This document shows positions 15,233 through 23,478 of a stretch of 36,913 nt of DNA, piece by piece. Source of the DNA: Faecalibacterium sp. UBA1360 (GTDB lineage Bacteria > Bacillota > Clostridia > Oscillospirales > Ruminococcaceae). The notes beneath the pieces are model-generated. The model was not told the origin of the DNA. It made no database searches and was given only the letters and a program-made list of their open reading frames with translations. The position numbers and the translations under genes were made by a program. The stretch covers positions 32,189 to 69,101 of the forward strand of contig DBRU01000063.1 of the NCBI GenBank assembly GCA_002306375.1, in the 5' to 3' direction. The stretch's first letter is position 1, and the number at the start of each line of letters is the position of its first letter.

Positions 15233-15813
15233 GCAAACAGGTATGGAAGGGTTCCACCCTGCTCAACCCCGAACCGCCGGTGCTGGTGAGCTGCGGCACC
15301 AAAGAAAAGCCCAACCTGATCACGGTGGGCTGGTGCGGCACGATCTGCACCCAGCCGTCCATGCTGTCCATCAGCGTGCGGCCCGAGCGGTACAGCTACG
15401 ATCTGATCAGGGACAGCGGCGAGTTTGTGGTCAACCTGCCCACCGAGGCCCTGACCCGGGCCGTGGACTGGTGCGGCGTCAAGAGCGGGAGGGAGGTGGA
15501 CAAGTTCGCCGCCATGGGCCTGCACGCCGCCCCCGCCGCCCGGGTGGACACGGTCCTGCTGGAAGAAAGCCCCCTGAACCTGGAATGCAAAGTGACCCAG
15601 CGCATCCCCCTGGGCAGCCACGACCTGTTTTTGGCCGAGGTGGTGGCCGTGGATGTGGACGAACGCCTGCTGGATGAGAAGGGCAAGCTGTGCCTGGACA
15701 AGGCCAATCTCATCGTCTATTCCCACGGGGAGTATCTGGCTTTGGGCAAGCGCCTGGGGACCTTCGGGTACAGCGTGCGCAAAAAGGCCCCGCGCCGCCC
15801 GCGCAAGGGCTGA
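15229..15813 (+). CDS. Flavin reductase-like (FMN-binding) protein
   Basis: A 194-residue cytoplasmic protein. The segments PVLVSCGTKEKPNLITVGWCG, CTQPSMLSISVRPERYSY and EFVVNLPTEALTRAVDWCG match the flavin reductase/FMN-binding split-barrel family widespread in anaerobes, which bind FMN and pass electrons to varied partners; VDKFAAMGLHAAPA is also typical. The very basic C-terminus (KKAPRRPRKG) is an oddity. Its ATG overlaps the glycosyltransferase stop (ATGA), so it is the third gene of the Crp/Fnr operon. The physiological electron acceptor is unknown. Confidence 0.9.
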   Translation: MSKQVWKGSTLLNPEPPVLVSCGTKEKPNLITVGWCGTICTQPSMLSISVRPERYSYDLIRDSGEFVVNLPTEALTRAVDWCGVKSGREVDKFAAMGLHAAPAARVDTVLLEESPLNLECKVTQRIPLGSHDLFLAEVVAVDVDERLLDEKGKLCLDKANLIVYSHGEYLALGKRLGTFGYSVRKKAPRRPRKG

Positions 15814-15842
15814 ACCGAGGCATTTTGACGACCTGCATACCC

Positions 15843-15886
15843 AACGAACCGCGCCCCCTGCCGTACGGCAGGGGGCGCGGTTCGTT
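15843..15886. terminator. Bidirectional terminator between convergent operons
   Basis: A perfect 44-bp palindrome (22-bp arms centred on GTAC at 15863-15866) lies 29 bases after the flavin-reductase stop and 28 bases before the mglC stop on the other strand. The U-runs are short (TTCGTTTGG on plus), but the stem is very strong. Confidence 0.7.
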
Positions 15887-15913
15887 TGGAAGGTATAAAC
15901 TACCGGGGAGAAA

Positions 15914-17569
15914 TCACTTCTTCTGGACGTACTTCAGGCAGTCGAGCATAACGGCGACCAGGATGATGATGCCGGAGAAGACGAACTGAAGGTTCGTGTC
16001 GATGCCCAGAGTGGTCAGAGAGTAGGTCAGGGCGGTGAAGATAAAGACGCCGACCACAACGCCGGAGATCTTACCGATACCGCCGGTGAAGGAGATGCCG
16101 CCCACAACGCAGGCCGCGATGGCGTCCATTTCCCAGCCTTGGCCGTATGCGGCGGAGCCGGAGCCCACCATGCGGATGCATTCGAGCCAGGAGCCGAAGC
16201 CGTACAGGATGCCGGCCAGGATGAAGGCGCCCACGGTGACGCGGAACACCGAGATGCCGGACACGGCGGCGGCTTCAGAGTTGCCGCCCACAGCGTACAG
16301 GTTCTTGCCGAAGGTGGTCTTGTTCCAGATAAACCAGACGATGAGCACGGCGGCCACGGCCCACAGGATGATCGTGGGGAAACCGTTGATCTTGGGGATG
16401 ATCATGCCGGGGATGCTGGAATCGATGGCGCCGAAGGACACGCCCTTGGTGGAATAGGTGACCAGGCCGAAGATGACCAGCATGTTGGCCATGGTGGAGA
16501 TGAAGGGGTGCATCTTGAACTTGGCGGTGAAGAAGCCGGCGATGGTGGTGAAGATCGTGCACAGAACGATGCAGACGATCAGGGCCAACAGCACGCGGAG
16601 GATGACCGGCAGGCCGGAGAAGTCAAACACATTGCCGAACACCGAGCCGGTGTTGGGGCCCTGGTGCATGACGATGGTGGCGGCGGTCATGCCCATACCC
16701 ACCATACGACCGATGGACAGGTCGGTGCCGGCCAGAAGGATCAGGCCTGCAACGCCCAGCGCCAGGAACATACGGGGCGAAGCCTGCTGCAGGATGTTCA
16801 GCACGTTGTTGACGGTGAGCAGCTGCACGTTCTTGACGATGGGAGTGATGATGCACAGCGCGATGAAGATGACGATGATGGCGATGTACAGGCCGTTGCG
16901 CAGAAGGAAGTCGCGGCGGTTAAAGGTGTATTTGTAATTCTCCCACCGCTGGGCCAGAGTCTCGCCCACCGTGAACTTGGACATGCGCAGCATGTCGATG
17001 AGGTGGTACTTGTGGTCGAAGGCTGCGTGCTGACGGTCCTTGACGGCCTGCAGGTCCTTGTCCAGCTGCATCTTGGCGTCAAACAGGCGGTTCTTCTGGA
17101 CGTACTTTTCGTCCTTGATCTCGTGGGCGTCGCTGAGCTTGGCCAGCGCTGCCTCGTGCTCCTTTTTCAGCTTGGCGACGGCGTCGGCATAGTTTTGCTG
17201 GGCCAGAGCCTTCTCGACCTTGCAGCTTTCCACCACGGGCTGATAGTACTCGGCGTCATAGTGGGCTTTGAGGTAGCTTTCGGCTTCGGCGATGAGCTTG
17301 GCGATCTCGTCCTTGTTCTTGGCCTCGGTCGCCTTGGCCTTGTCCAGCTCGACTTTGAGGGCGGCGGCTTTGGCGTCCTTTTCCTGCTGGGTGTAGATGC
17401 GGTCGCGCTTGAGGTTGTCCAGCGCGTTCTGGATCTCAATGACCTTGTCGGTGCCGTCCGCACGCAGGGCGTTGATCTTTTCCTGGATCGCGCCGACGTG
17501 GGCGTCGATCGGCTGCAGAAGCTCGGCTTCCTGCTCGGCCGTCATGATTTTTGTGTTTTGTGTCACCAT
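15914..17569 (-). CDS. mglC: Galactose/glucose ABC permease MglC with long N-terminal coiled coil
   Basis: The product has 551 residues; ordinary MglC/RbsC permeases have about 330. Residues about 225-551 are the standard permease: NVLNILQQASPRMFLALGVAG, AGTDLSIGRMVGM, then YAVGGNSEAAAVSGISV and VVGGISFTGGIGKISGVVVGV. Residues 1-200 are an added hydrophilic, helical region rich in Lys, Glu and Ala (e.g. KAAALKVELDKAKATEAKNK; VAKLKKEHEAALAKLSDAHE) with no signal sequence, predicted to be a cytoplasmic coiled coil before the first span at about 227-245. The start fits a GGGGGAAAA ribosome site, and codon use is uniform across the junction, so this is one gene. It follows mglA by 15 bases. Confidence 0.9.
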   Translation of the reverse strand: MVTQNTKIMTAEQEAELLQPIDAHVGAIQEKINALRADGTDKVIEIQNALDNLKRDRIYTQQEKDAKAAALKVELDKAKATEAKNKDEIAKLIAEAESYLKAHYDAEYYQPVVESCKVEKALAQQNYADAVAKLKKEHEAALAKLSDAHEIKDEKYVQKNRLFDAKMQLDKDLQAVKDRQHAAFDHKYHLIDMLRMSKFTVGETLAQRWENYKYTFNRRDFLLRNGLYIAIIVIFIALCIITPIVKNVQLLTVNNVLNILQQASPRMFLALGVAGLILLAGTDLSIGRMVGMGMTAATIVMHQGPNTGSVFGNVFDFSGLPVILRVLLALIVCIVLCTIFTTIAGFFTAKFKMHPFISTMANMLVIFGLVTYSTKGVSFGAIDSSIPGMIIPKINGFPTIILWAVAAVLIVWFIWNKTTFGKNLYAVGGNSEAAAVSGISVFRVTVGAFILAGILYGFGSWLECIRMVGSGSAAYGQGWEMDAIAACVVGGISFTGGIGKISGVVVGVFIFTALTYSLTTLGIDTNLQFVFSGIIILVAVMLDCLKYVQKK

Positions 17570-17584
17570 AGTATTTTCCCCCGC

Positions 17585-19093
17585 TTACAGGTATTTTGCA
17601 CTGAGTCTCAAGAGCTCTTCCTGGTTGGTGTCTTTTGTGTTGACGATGCCGGAAAGGTGTCCGTTGGACATGACACCGATGCGGTTCGTGATGCCCAGGA
17701 TCTCAGGCATTTCGGAGGAAACAACGATGATCGTCTTTCCCTGCTTTGCCATGTTGATGATCAGCTCATAGATCTCGTACTTGGCGCCGACGTCGATACC
17801 GCGCGTCGGCTCGTCCATCATGAAGATCTGGGGCTCGCGCTCGAGCCATTTGCCGAAGATGACCTTTTGCTGGTTACCGCCGGAAAGGCTCGAGATCATA
17901 TCGTCCGGGCCCATGCACTTGGTGTGCATGATCTTGATCTCCTTGTTGGTGGCTTTTACCATCTTGGGGTCGGAGAGCGCGATACCGGTCTTGTACTGGT
18001 CCAGGTTCGCAATCGTGGTGTTGAAGGTCAGGTCGCACTTGAGGAACAGGCCGTTGGCCTTGCGTTCCTCGGTGATCATGGCGAAACCGTGCTCGATGGC
18101 TTCTTTGGCGTTGTTGAAGTTCATCAGTCTGCCTTTGAAATACACGCGGCCGGCCGCACGGGTGCGCACGCCGAAGATCGTTTCCAGCAGTTCGGTACGC
18201 CCGGCGCCCACCAGGCCGTACAGGCCGAAGATCTCGCCTTCCCTGACGTCGAAGGTGATGTCCTGCAGGTTGGGCGCATACTTGGTGGAAAGATGCTGCA
18301 CCGACAGGATCGTGTCCCCGGGGGTGTTGTCCACCGGCGGGAAGCGGCTTTCCAGCGAACGGCCGACCATGGCGGAGATCAGCTCGTTCATGTTGGTGTC
18401 CTTGGCGTCCTTGGTCATGACCAGGTTGCCGTCGCGCAGCACCGAGATCTGATCGCAGATCTCAAAGATCTCGTCCATTTTGTGCGAGATGTAGATCAGG
18501 GCGATGCCCTGCTCTTTGAGCATGCGCATCATTTCGAACAGCTTGTCCACTTCCTGCACGGTGAGCGAGGAGGTGGGCTCGTCCAGAACGATGACCTGCG
18601 AGTTGTAGGAAATGGCCTTGGCGATCTCGCACATCTGGCGTTGCGAGACCGACATGTTCCGCATGGGCTGGGTCAGGTTGACGGTCATGCCGAGCTTGCG
18701 GAACAGCTCGGCGGCCTTCTTTTTCATACGAGTCTCGTCAATGACACCCACGGAGTTGACCGGGTAGCGCCCCAGAAACAGGTTGTCGATAACGTTGCGC
18801 TCCAGGCACTGGTTGAGTTCCTGGTGCACCATCGCGATGCCGTTTTCCAGAGCGTCCTTCGGGCCGGAGAAGCTGATCTCCTTGCCGTTGAGGTAGATCT
18901 TGCCCTCGTCTTTCTGGTAGGTGCCGAACAGGCACTTCATCATCGTGGACTTGCCGGCGCCGTTTTCGCCCATAAGCCCCATGACAGTTCCGCGCTTTAC
19001 GTCCAGGTTGATATGATCAAGCACCCGGTTGCGGCCAAAGGATTTGCTCATACCGCGGATTGACAAGACGATATCGTCTTTCGCATCTGCCAT
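17585..19093 (-). CDS. mglA: Galactose/methyl-galactoside ABC transporter ATPase MglA
   Basis: A 502-residue double ATPase of the MglA/RbsA type. The first domain has Walker A GENGAGKST, signature NMSVSQRQM (degenerate) and Walker B VIVLDEPTSSL. The second has a typically degenerate nucleotide loop (YGLVGAGRTELLETIFG), signature SLSGGNQQKV and Walker B IFMMDEPTRGID. It energises MglC for uptake of galactose/glucose bound by MglB. MADAKDDIVL (ATG 19093) is taken as the start because GGGAG lies eight bases upstream; the ATG two codons earlier is too close to that site. It is separated from mglB by a 157-base gap with a hairpin. Confidence 0.94.
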   Translation of the reverse strand: MADAKDDIVLSIRGMSKSFGRNRVLDHINLDVKRGTVMGLMGENGAGKSTMMKCLFGTYQKDEGKIYLNGKEISFSGPKDALENGIAMVHQELNQCLERNVIDNLFLGRYPVNSVGVIDETRMKKKAAELFRKLGMTVNLTQPMRNMSVSQRQMCEIAKAISYNSQVIVLDEPTSSLTVQEVDKLFEMMRMLKEQGIALIYISHKMDEIFEICDQISVLRDGNLVMTKDAKDTNMNELISAMVGRSLESRFPPVDNTPGDTILSVQHLSTKYAPNLQDITFDVREGEIFGLYGLVGAGRTELLETIFGVRTRAAGRVYFKGRLMNFNNAKEAIEHGFAMITEERKANGLFLKCDLTFNTTIANLDQYKTGIALSDPKMVKATNKEIKIMHTKCMGPDDMISSLSGGNQQKVIFGKWLEREPQIFMMDEPTRGIDVGAKYEIYELIINMAKQGKTIIVVSSEMPEILGITNRIGVMSNGHLSGIVNTKDTNQEELLRLSAKYL

Positions 19094-19157
19094 TCTCATT
19101 ACTCCCGTTTTGCAAATTGACAGTTCCGGCCGCGCCGGGCCCTGCCTGCTTTCATGA

Positions 19158-19195
19158 AAAAGTGCTATTAGGGAGGTTTGGTCCTCCCTAATAGC
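19158..19195 (-). terminator. Attenuating hairpin between mglB and mglA
   Basis: GCTATTAGGGAGG and its complement (19164-19176/19183-19195) form a perfect 13-bp stem with a six-base loop. On the minus strand it is followed by ACTTTTTC, a short U-run. It lies 55 bases past the mglB stop and within the presumed operon, so it probably ends most transcripts and protects mglB mRNA. Confidence 0.75.
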
Positions 19196-19250
19196 GTGGG
19201 GATCGTTGTCTTGGGTCAAACCGCCCGCTTTCGGGGGCGGCCGGCGTGGC

Positions 19251-20576
19251 TTACTGGCTCAGCAGGGCCGTGTAGGAAGCCGCGTTGTCGGTCTTGACCA
19301 TGTTGATGGCGAAGGCGTCGTACTGGCTGGGGTTGCTCAGACGGTTGGTGATGTTGGCCTCGGTCTGGCCGTCGCCGGCGATGTACTCGACTTCCAGGTT
19401 GAGCAGATCGTCATAGTTCTGCAGCAGGGGCTGGTAGGTGGAGCCCAGGAAGTTGTCGGCGGAGTTGTAGATGTTCAGCCAAACCTTCTTGGTGGGATGA
19501 GCGGTGGCGTCCAGCTGGTTGGCGACAGGCTCATAGACCTTGGTGGAGTCGGTAAAGTCCTGATAGTTTTCGGCGGTGACGGCCACGTTCAGGGCGTAGT
19601 AGGAACGCTCGTCCGCATTGTAGTAGTAGACTTCGTCGCTCAGCACGTTGCCCGCGTCGTCGGCGGTGCCGATGCCGGTGTCGATGTCAACGCCGTCCAG
19701 GGCGTTGCGCAGCACACGCAGGGTCAGGTAGGCCTGCACGTCGGCGTGCTGGCTGATGGTGCCGCCGTAGCCTTCGGCGATGGCCGCCACGGCGTCGGTG
19801 TTGGCGTCATACCCGAAGGTGGGGATGCCTTCGGCCTTGGACCAGGCGTTGAACATGGACATGCCCATGCCGTCGTTGTTGGAGACCACGATGTCGATGG
19901 ACTCACCGAAGGAAGCGGACCAGGTGCCGATGGCGTTGCCGGCGGTGGCAGCGTCCCAGGTGGCGCCGGCAGAGTTCTTCATCTCCTGCGAAGCGAGCTC
20001 GCGGACGGTGTAGGTCTTGCCGTTGATCTCCAGCGTGCCGTCCTGAACGGCGGTGGCGGTGCCGTCGGTGTTGGTGCCGACGGGATCGCTGTTGATGGCG
20101 CCGTTGACTTCAACGGCGGTGCCCAGCGCGGAACGGACGCCGCGGGTACGGGCGATGGAGTCGTTGTGGCCGATGTCGCCGATGGCCAGAACGTAGCCGA
20201 TGATGCCGTCGCCGTTGCGGTCGATGGTGTCGATGTTCTTGGTGATGTAGTCAAGAACCATCTCGCCCTGAAGCTCGGCGCCCTGGTTGGCGTCGAAGCC
20301 GACGTAGTAGGTGTTGTCGTTGAAGCTCAGCGCGGCCTGATCCAGTTCGCCGGTGGAGCTGTTGGAGGGCTGACGGTTGAACCAAACCAGAGGCTTGTCC
20401 TTGTTGGCGACTTCGCCCGCCTCGGTGGTACCGGTATCGGCGGTATCAGCGGTATCGGCGGTGTCGGCAGTGCCGGTGTCGGCGGTGGAGCTGGAGCCCG
20501 ACGCGGTGTCGCCGGAGCAGGCAGCCAGGCTCAGCGCCATGGCCGCAGCCAGGGTCAATGCAAGCAATTTTCTCAT
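19251..20576 (-). CDS. mglB: Galactose/glucose-binding lipoprotein MglB
   Basis: A 441-residue lipoprotein: signal MRKLLALTLAAAMALSLAAC with a lipobox (LAAC), then a Ser/Thr/Asp linker made of repeated TAD units (residues about 28-50). The binding domain carries DRNGDGIIGYVLAIGDIGHN, the calcium-binding loop and following strand known from E. coli MglB, and VVSNNDGMGMSMFNAW plus FGYDANTDAVAAI, the hinge and sugar-contact regions. It delivers galactose/glucose-type sugars to MglAC. AGAAGGAGAA sits just before ATG 20576. It is longer than E. coli MglB (about 330) owing to the linker and insertions, e.g. between the two lobes (AINSDPVGTNTDGTATA). Confidence 0.93.
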   Translation of the reverse strand: MRKLLALTLAAAMALSLAACSGDTASGSSSTADTGTADTADTADTADTGTTEAGEVANKDKPLVWFNRQPSNSSTGELDQAALSFNDNTYYVGFDANQGAELQGEMVLDYITKNIDTIDRNGDGIIGYVLAIGDIGHNDSIARTRGVRSALGTAVEVNGAINSDPVGTNTDGTATAVQDGTLEINGKTYTVRELASQEMKNSAGATWDAATAGNAIGTWSASFGESIDIVVSNNDGMGMSMFNAWSKAEGIPTFGYDANTDAVAAIAEGYGGTISQHADVQAYLTLRVLRNALDGVDIDTGIGTADDAGNVLSDEVYYYNADERSYYALNVAVTAENYQDFTDSTKVYEPVANQLDATAHPTKKVWLNIYNSADNFLGSTYQPLLQNYDDLLNLEVEYIAGDGQTEANITNRLSNPSQYDAFAINMVKTDNAASYTALLSQ

Positions 20577-20664
20577 ACGTGTTCTCCTTCTTTCGCAATG
20601 GATCGCTGCGATAATGCGGAACGATTCCTCAAAACGTCCCGCCTGACAGTTTTAATGGTAAAGG

Positions 20665-20717
20665 AAAAACACCCCGAACGCAAGGTGAAATTTCACCGAA
20701 ATACAGGGTGTTTTTTT
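20665..20717 (-). terminator. Branched terminator between the sensor operon and mglB
   Basis: Outer arms AAAAACACCC (20665-20674) and GGGTGTTTTT (20706-20715) enclose a perfect 14-bp palindrome, GGTGAAATTTCACC (20684-20697). On the minus strand the stem is followed by TTTTTCC, a working U-run, ending transcription from the binding-protein gene at 20808. The plus strand also has a T-run. The inner palindrome could double as an operator upstream of mglB. No convincing -35/-10 pair for mglB is visible between 20577 and 20664, as expected of an activated promoter. Confidence 0.65.
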
Positions 20718-20807
20718 ATCGTATTTAGCTGTTTTGCAAGTCATTCGCGCACTGTTTTTGTGCACATCACACAAATTTGTCCTTGAAAGCCCCCAGCAAA
20801 CTGTCCG

Positions 20808-21773
20808 TCAGCCAAAGGCAAACAGTGCCTTTTGACTGTCCATGGTGAACAGGTTGTCCCGGTTCACGATGCGCGTGGCCGTGTCCAGCGTGACGGGCAG
20901 CTCGCTTTGGCGCCCGGTGAGCAGTTTGTAGGCGCTTTCCACGCCGAGATAGCCCATGGCATAGGGGTTCTGCACGATCAAGGCGTCCACCTCGCCGGTC
21001 TGCAAGGCGTCCACGGCCTTGACGTTGGCGTCAAAGCCCACCAGGTGCACCCGGTCGGCCAGGCCCAGCTGGCCCACGGCTTCGGCCGCGCCCACGCTGG
21101 TGGGTTCGTTGAAGGCAAGCAGCACGTTGATGTCGGGGTTGTCCCGCAGCATAGCCACGGTGTCGTCCCGGGCGCTGTCGGCCTGGGCCTTGGTGTTGAC
21201 CACGGCGACGATGCTGGCGCGGCCGCTTTCTTCCAGCGCGTCCCGGGCGCCGCTTTCCCGCTGCTGGCCGTTGGCGCTGTTGAGGCCGTAGTTGACGATG
21301 CCCACGCGCAGTTCCCCTTCGTCCAGAGACAGGGCGGCCTGGGCGGCCATGGCCCCGGCCGCATAGTTGTCGGTGCCGATGTAGGTGGCCACGGCCTGGG
21401 AGTCCACCCCCGAGTCGATGGCCACGATGCCCACCCCCTGCCTGGCCGCCTCGTCGATGGCCGGCGCGGTGTTGGAAAAATCGGTGGCGGAAAAAATGAC
21501 GACCTGGGCCCCGTCGGCTACCGCCTGGGCCACCAGTTGGTTCTGGGTCTCGTAGTCCTCCTCGCTGTCGGGGCCGGTGATGGTCAGCTCCAGGTTGTAC
21601 TCGGCGGCGGCGGCCTCGGCCCCCGCGAACACCGACAAAAAGAACTGACTTTGGGTGGATTTGACCACCAGCGCCACCTTGCGGGGCGAGGCGGCCGACG
21701 CGCCCGCACAGGCGCCCAGCAGCAGGCAGGCGACACACAGCGACAGGGCGCGCAGGAGCTTATTTGGTCTCAT
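20808..21773 (-). CDS. Sugar-binding lipoprotein of a two-component sensor module
   Basis: A 321-residue protein: signal MRPNKLLRALSLCVACLLLGAC with a lipobox, then a type-1 periplasmic-binding fold of the ribose/galactose class: VALVVKSTQSQFFLSVFAGA, VIFSATDFSNTAPAIDEA, VGIVAIDSGVDSQAVATYIGTDN, LLAFNEPTSVGAAEA, VHLVGFDANVKAVDAL. The start at ATG 21773 has GGAGGG upstream and overlaps the kinase gene by 14 bases, so it is co-translated with the sensor. No permease lies in this operon. Relatives (e.g. the xylose-binding partner of LytS kinases) serve as extracellular sensors instead of transport receptors; that role is inferred here. Confidence 0.85.
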   Translation of the reverse strand: MRPNKLLRALSLCVACLLLGACAGASAASPRKVALVVKSTQSQFFLSVFAGAEAAAAEYNLELTITGPDSEEDYETQNQLVAQAVADGAQVVIFSATDFSNTAPAIDEAARQGVGIVAIDSGVDSQAVATYIGTDNYAAGAMAAQAALSLDEGELRVGIVNYGLNSANGQQRESGARDALEESGRASIVAVVNTKAQADSARDDTVAMLRDNPDINVLLAFNEPTSVGAAEAVGQLGLADRVHLVGFDANVKAVDALQTGEVDALIVQNPYAMGYLGVESAYKLLTGRQSELPVTLDTATRIVNRDNLFTMDSQKALFAFG

Positions 21774-23478
21774 ACTCACCCTCCCGTATGGACGGCATGC
21801 GGATCTCCACGCAGGTGCCCTCGTCCAGCTCGCTCTCGATGCGCAGGCCGTAGCCTTCGCCGAAATAGATGCGCAGGCGGTCGTTGACGTTCTTGATGCC
21901 GATGCCCGTTCGGTCCCCCGGTTCCTTGTGCAGGATGTGGTACACCTGGTCGGCATCCATGCCCACGCCGTCGTCCCGCACCAAAAACAGGATGTCGGCC
22001 CCGTCGCGGCGGACCTCCACCTCAATGCGGCCGGGTTCCACCATCAGGTCCAGGCCGTGGACGATGGCGTTTTCCAGAATGGGTTGCAGGGTGATCTTGT
22101 TGCACAGGCAGTCCAGGCAGCTTTCGTCCACCTTGAAGGTGTAGGAAAACTGGTTCTTGTAGCGGTATTTCTGGATCTGGAGGTAGCTTTCGGCGTGTTC
22201 CAGCTCCTTGCGGATGGGGATAAGCTCATGGCCTTTGCTGATGCTGATGCGGAACAGCCGCGCCAGGGCGTGCACCATGGACACGGCGTCGGCGTTGCGG
22301 CCCTGCTCGCACATCCAGGCGATGGAGTCCAGGGTGTTGTACAGAAAATGGGGGTTGATCTGCGCTTGCAGGGCCTTGAGCTCGGTCTTGCGCAGGTTGA
22401 CCTCCTCCTCGCGCACGGTGGCCATCAGGTGCTGGATGCGCTGGACCATGTGGCCGAAGGAATCCGACAGATCGGAGACCTCCCGCGTGCCGGTGACCGG
22501 CGTGGGGGTAAAGTGGTCGGCGTCCCGCTCAAAACGGCCCATGGCGTCGGCCAGTGCGGCCAGCGGGCGGGACAAAATGCGGGAGAGCACAGCCCCCGTG
22601 CCCAGAGCGGCCGCCAGAGCCAGCAGCGCGATGAGCACGCAGGTGCGCAGCATCTGGCGCACGCTCAGGTTCACCAGTTCGTCCACGTAGCTGACGCCCA
22701 CCACCCGCCAGCCGCTGTCCGCGATGCTGGTGATGGAATAGATGACCGCCTGCCCGGGCCAGGTGCCGTCGGTCATGGCGGCCAGGCGGGCGGTGTCCTC
22801 GGACTTGAGGCCGGAATACAAAAGCTGCTGCTGGGGATGGTAAACGATGTTGCCGTCGTCGTCCATCAAAAAGCAGTAGCCGTGGGAACCGATGCCCACG
22901 CTGGAAATATACTCCGAAATGGCCGAAAAGCTGATGTCCAGCGACACCCAGGAATCGGGTCCCCCCTGCGGCAGGCGGGCGGCGATGGTCACGACCCAGG
23001 GGTAATACCCCTCAAAGATCGTCTCCACATGGGGCGGGGTGACATAGCTGTCCGACACGGCGGCCATGCCTGCGTCAAAGGAAAGGTTCTGCAATATGTC
23101 CGATCGGGGCACGTGCCCCAGCGCCCAGCACTGGGCCAGCGTGCCCGCATCGTCGTAGGTGGTGACGGCCACCACGTCGGAACGCATGCGCAAAAGGCTG
23201 TCCAGCAATTCGTCCCGCTCGGTCTCCCCGCTGCGCATGGCCTCCTGCACCAGGTCCATGACCTCGTTCATGTCGTCCACATACCGGGCCACGGTGACGG
23301 CGGCCTGGCCGCAGGCCTGGGCCGTGGCCGTGCCGGCGCTGCGCACCAGGGCGTCGCGGTAACGCACCACGAACACGGCGCTGACCGTGCACAGCACCAC
23401 CGCCGTAATGAAGGTGACCATGGCCACCAGGATGACCGAAAGCCGCGGCAGGCGCGGCGCGTCCCTGCGGGGGATCAT
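21760..23478 (-). CDS. YesM-type sensor histidine kinase with extracellular dCACHE domain
   Basis: A 572-residue membrane kinase. A first span (LPRLSVILVAMVTFITAVVLCTV) leads to an extracellular domain of about 250 residues with dCACHE features (SWVSLDISFSAISEYISSVG; GYCFLMDDDGNIVYHP). A second span (TCVLIALLALAAALGTGAVL) leads to a HAMP region and the His_kinase domain with the phospho-accepting histidine in QINPHFLYNTLDS (near residue 375). The ATPase part has N-box LQPILENAIVHG, VRDDGVGMD and TGIGIKNVNDRLRIYF. Its ATG overlaps the response-regulator stop (ATGA), and its end overlaps the binding-protein gene. Confidence 0.93.
   Translation of the reverse strand: MIPRRDAPRLPRLSVILVAMVTFITAVVLCTVSAVFVVRYRDALVRSAGTATAQACGQAAVTVARYVDDMNEVMDLVQEAMRSGETERDELLDSLLRMRSDVVAVTTYDDAGTLAQCWALGHVPRSDILQNLSFDAGMAAVSDSYVTPPHVETIFEGYYPWVVTIAARLPQGGPDSWVSLDISFSAISEYISSVGIGSHGYCFLMDDDGNIVYHPQQQLLYSGLKSEDTARLAAMTDGTWPGQAVIYSITSIADSGWRVVGVSYVDELVNLSVRQMLRTCVLIALLALAAALGTGAVLSRILSRPLAALADAMGRFERDADHFTPTPVTGTREVSDLSDSFGHMVQRIQHLMATVREEEVNLRKTELKALQAQINPHFLYNTLDSIAWMCEQGRNADAVSMVHALARLFRISISKGHELIPIRKELEHAESYLQIQKYRYKNQFSYTFKVDESCLDCLCNKITLQPILENAIVHGLDLMVEPGRIEVEVRRDGADILFLVRDDGVGMDADQVYHILHKEPGDRTGIGIKNVNDRLRIYFGEGYGLRIESELDEGTCVEIRMPSIREGEYETK

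Noticed and set aside
15843..15886. The 44-bp perfect palindrome as an insertion-sequence end
   Set aside because: There is no transposase or partner repeat; its place between two convergent stop codons fits a terminator.
16139..19063. A 974-codon open frame on the plus strand opposite mglA/mglC
   Set aside because: It mirrors well-recognised mgl genes, is very rich in His, Gly and Val as antisense frames of GC-rich genes are, has no ribosome site and no recognisable domain.
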